A DNA stretch of 64,000 nt from the NCBI GenBank assembly GCA_002690705.1, contig NZFO01000004.1, forward strand, positions 1-64,000, written 5' to 3'. Shown here piece by piece: positions 62,100-64,000 of the stretch (its first letter is position 1; every line of letters starts with the position of its first letter). Origin of the DNA: Magnetovibrio sp. (GTDB lineage Bacteria > Pseudomonadota > Alphaproteobacteria > Rhodospirillales > Casp-alpha2). The notes under the pieces were generated by a model. That model was not told the origin of the DNA, made no database searches, and saw nothing but the letters and a program-made list of their open reading frames with translations. Made by a program: the position numbers and the translations under genes.

Positions 62100-64000
62100 A
62101 TGGCCCAAACTTATCGGGTGACTTTTAAAGCAAGTGACCAGGACGGTATGGAGCGGAGTGCTTCGGTTGAAATCGGGCAAACCATCCTTGACGCGGCTCA
62201 CGTTGCTGGTGTCGCTATCGAAGCGACTTGTGGTGCGCGTGGGAGGTGTCGGTCATGTCGGGTCAAAATACTTAGTGGTGAAGTGCCTCCTGCTACTATA
62301 CAGGATACCGTGCAGCTTGGTCATGATGATGTGCGGGATAACCTCCGCTTGGGCTGCCAGACAAAATTGATAGACGACTGTGTAGTAATGGCGGCGCCGC
62401 CTAAATCTGAGTCTGGCCATCAAATTTTAGGTGCCAATCTTGATGCATCGGAACACGGCTTCTCCATCGCATCTGGCGTAGAAAAGCATTTAATCACGGC
62501 GACTGCGCCAATTAGCGAACATAATCAGACAGCGGACTGGGATGAAATTTTTGCAGTTTTGCCAGACAATATTGAACCTAAGCTCTCATTAGACGTTATG
62601 CGGAAGATCCCCACCGCATTGCGTGAAAAAGGTGGAGAAATGACGGTGACCATTTTTGGGGATCGCGTCATTGATCTTGAGCCGGGTAACACGACTGAGA
62701 AAAAATACGGCATGGCTTTTGACATCGGAACTACATCGATAGTGGGAAGTTTGTTGGATTTGGATAGCGGGGAATGCCTTGTTAATGTGGGAGGTGTTAA
62801 TCCCCAAGCGGTGTACGGGGGCGATTTGATGTCGCGTATTGCATACGCGCAATTTGATGCGAAGAAATTGGCGACCTTGCGAGTTCGTGTGATCAACGCA
62901 TTGAATGATTTCGTCAAAGAAGCCTGCAGTGAATGTGATGTAAGCTCAGATCATATTTATAAAATTATGGTTGTTGGTAACACCTGTATGCATCACGTCC
63001 TTTTAGGAATTGATGTCTCATACGTCGGCTTGGCGCCGTATGCGCCGACTGTTAATGACGCCATCGTCATTGGGGCGAGTGAATTGCCTCTCAAAGCTGC
63101 AAGCAATGCGCAGATCTGCCTGCTGCCCATTGTTGCCGGATTTGTTGGCGCGGACACCATGGCTTGTGTTCTGGCGACACGAATCTACGAGAGCGACGAG
63201 CTTCGCGCTTTGGTAGATATTGGCACCAATGGCGAAGTTATTATGGGAAAAAAAGGTCGTTTAATGGCCTGCTCTGCCCCTGCGGGTCCAGCATTAGAAG
63301 GCGCACAAATTCGTCACGGAATGCGTGGCGCGATAGGTGCCGTCGAAAAAATTCAAATTGATGACGATCTAGCCTGCGAGATTATCGGCGATACCTCCGC
63401 AATAGGCATCTGTGGGTCAGGTTTGATTGATGCATGCGCTAAACTCGTTGAGGTTGGGGTGATGGAGCGTTCTGGGCGGTTTCGGCGAAAGAATCGAGAA
63501 GAATTATCTGAAGCTTTGCAAAAGCGTTTTGTAGATACCCCTGATGGTACTGAATACATTTTGGTTCATACAAAAGATGCTGGAAAGGATGAACCCATAA
63601 CCTTGACCCAAGGTGATGTTCGGCAAATTCAACTAGCCAAAAGCGCAATTTTTTCAGGCATTGCGATGTTGCAAAAAGTGATGGAAATATCCGATAATCA
63701 ACTTACTGAACTTATGATGTGCGGTGGTTTTGGTAATTACATTAACTTAGCTAGCGCAGTAAAAATCCGCTTGGTTCCTAATCTTCCAATAGAAAGGATT
63801 ACCTATTCAGGAAACGCTGCTCTGATGGGCGCGCAAATTGCACTATTGTCAGAGGAAGAGCGTTTGAAAGCATCCCGTTTGGCCCGTGAGATTGAGCATG
63901 TGGGGCTGGCCACACATCCCGATTTTCAGGACATTTTTGTAGAGGGCATGAGCTTCTTAGGTGGGCAAGATGGGCCGGGTCAAGCGGTTGACGGCGAACA
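62100..64000 (+). CDS. Ferredoxin-ASKHA corrinoid activator (RACE protein), partial
   Basis: ATP-dependent reductive activator returning Co(II)-corrinoid to Co(I). The N-terminus is a 2Fe-2S ferredoxin with Cys44, Cys50, Cys53 and Cys86. A linker and then an ASKHA actin/Hsp70-like ATPase domain (DUF4445 type) follow, with FDIGTTSIVGSLLDL, VVGNTCMHHVLLG, ALVDIGTNGEVIMG, SAPAGPALEGAQI and MMCGGFGNYINLASAVK. It resembles RamA (which has 4Fe-4S clusters) and AcsV/RACo (which have the 2Fe-2S domain). The start ATG spans 62100-62102, 11 bp after the corrinoid gene. No stop appears before the right edge after 633 complete codons, so a few dozen residues at most should be missing. Confidence 0.9.
   Translation, partial: MAQTYRVTFKASDQDGMERSASVEIGQTILDAAHVAGVAIEATCGARGRCRSCRVKILSGEVPPATIQDTVQLGHDDVRDNLRLGCQTKLIDDCVVMAAPPKSESGHQILGANLDASEHGFSIASGVEKHLITATAPISEHNQTADWDEIFAVLPDNIEPKLSLDVMRKIPTALREKGGEMTVTIFGDRVIDLEPGNTTEKKYGMAFDIGTTSIVGSLLDLDSGECLVNVGGVNPQAVYGGDLMSRIAYAQFDAKKLATLRVRVINALNDFVKEACSECDVSSDHIYKIMVVGNTCMHHVLLGIDVSYVGLAPYAPTVNDAIVIGASELPLKAASNAQICLLPIVAGFVGADTMACVLATRIYESDELRALVDIGTNGEVIMGKKGRLMACSAPAGPALEGAQIRHGMRGAIGAVEKIQIDDDLACEIIGDTSAIGICGSGLIDACAKLVEVGVMERSGRFRRKNREELSEALQKRFVDTPDGTEYILVHTKDAGKDEPITLTQGDVRQIQLAKSAIFSGIAMLQKVMEISDNQLTELMMCGGFGNYINLASAVKIRLVPNLPIERITYSGNAALMGAQIALLSEEERLKASRLAREIEHVGLATHPDFQDIFVEGMSFLGGQDGPGQAVDGE

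Overview
The window reads as a chromosomal segment of an alphaproteobacterium of moderate GC, most likely marine and Rhodospirillales-like. The evidence is a GcrA cell-cycle regulator, a class I lysyl-tRNA synthetase, the dapF-mtaB-ftsY gene order, a complete system I cytochrome c maturation (ccm) set, an S16 ribosomal protein with an acidic tail, and a single-chain methylmalonyl-CoA mutase. The species call is inference; no rRNA gene is present.

Layout. 1-5.3 kb: rpsP (running off the left edge, with a decapeptide-repeat tail) and ffh on the minus strand, divergent from dapF-mtaB-ftsY. 5.3-9.9 kb: minus-strand metabolic genes (nitronate monooxygenase-like, a small gene coupled to an amidase, a DUF2141 exported protein with a small upstream gene, a zinc-ribbon NUDIX hydrolase). 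10.0-12.0 kb: a HAMP-containing membrane protein without a recognisable signalling tip. 12.0-20.5 kb: pgk and a tightly packed ccmABCDEFGHI run. 20.8-29.7 kb: a minus-strand module with two CoA ligases flanking a complete branched-chain-type ABC transporter (livG, H, M, K, F) and a dead FkbM methyltransferase gene at its end. 30.1-43.3 kb: housekeeping genes (acnA, htpG with a heat-shock-type promoter, gshA, rsmE, ubiA, a UbiD-family decarboxylase, class I lysS), interrupted by two pseudogenes. 43.3-50.3 kb: a class IV aminotransferase, methylmalonyl-CoA mutase, gcrA, a NUDIX-YtoQ-peptidase run and a PagL-like deacylase. 50.7-57.5 kb: an accessory-looking stretch after tRNA-Arg(CCT), with small DUF proteins, Sel1 repeats, a tRNA-like relic, a type I secretion ABC/MFP pair and two unrecognised coupled genes. 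57.9 kb to the right edge: an operon for corrinoid-dependent C1 (methyl) transfer.

How the genes work together. The last operon is the most interesting system. It encodes a UroD-family methyltransferase, a stand-alone corrinoid protein, a methyl-corrinoid:tetrahydrofolate-type methyltransferase, a MetH-activation-like protein and a ferredoxin/ASKHA reductive activator. Together these are the parts needed to demethylate an unknown methylated compound into the folate pool and to repair the cobalamin. A 92-residue 'virulence factor' family protein leads the operon. The liv module with its ligases looks like uptake plus CoA activation of a carboxylic acid. Methylmalonyl-CoA mutase adds a second B12-dependent function. 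Several decayed genes (FkbM, an XRE-type regulator, a GSN-motif protein) show ongoing gene loss.
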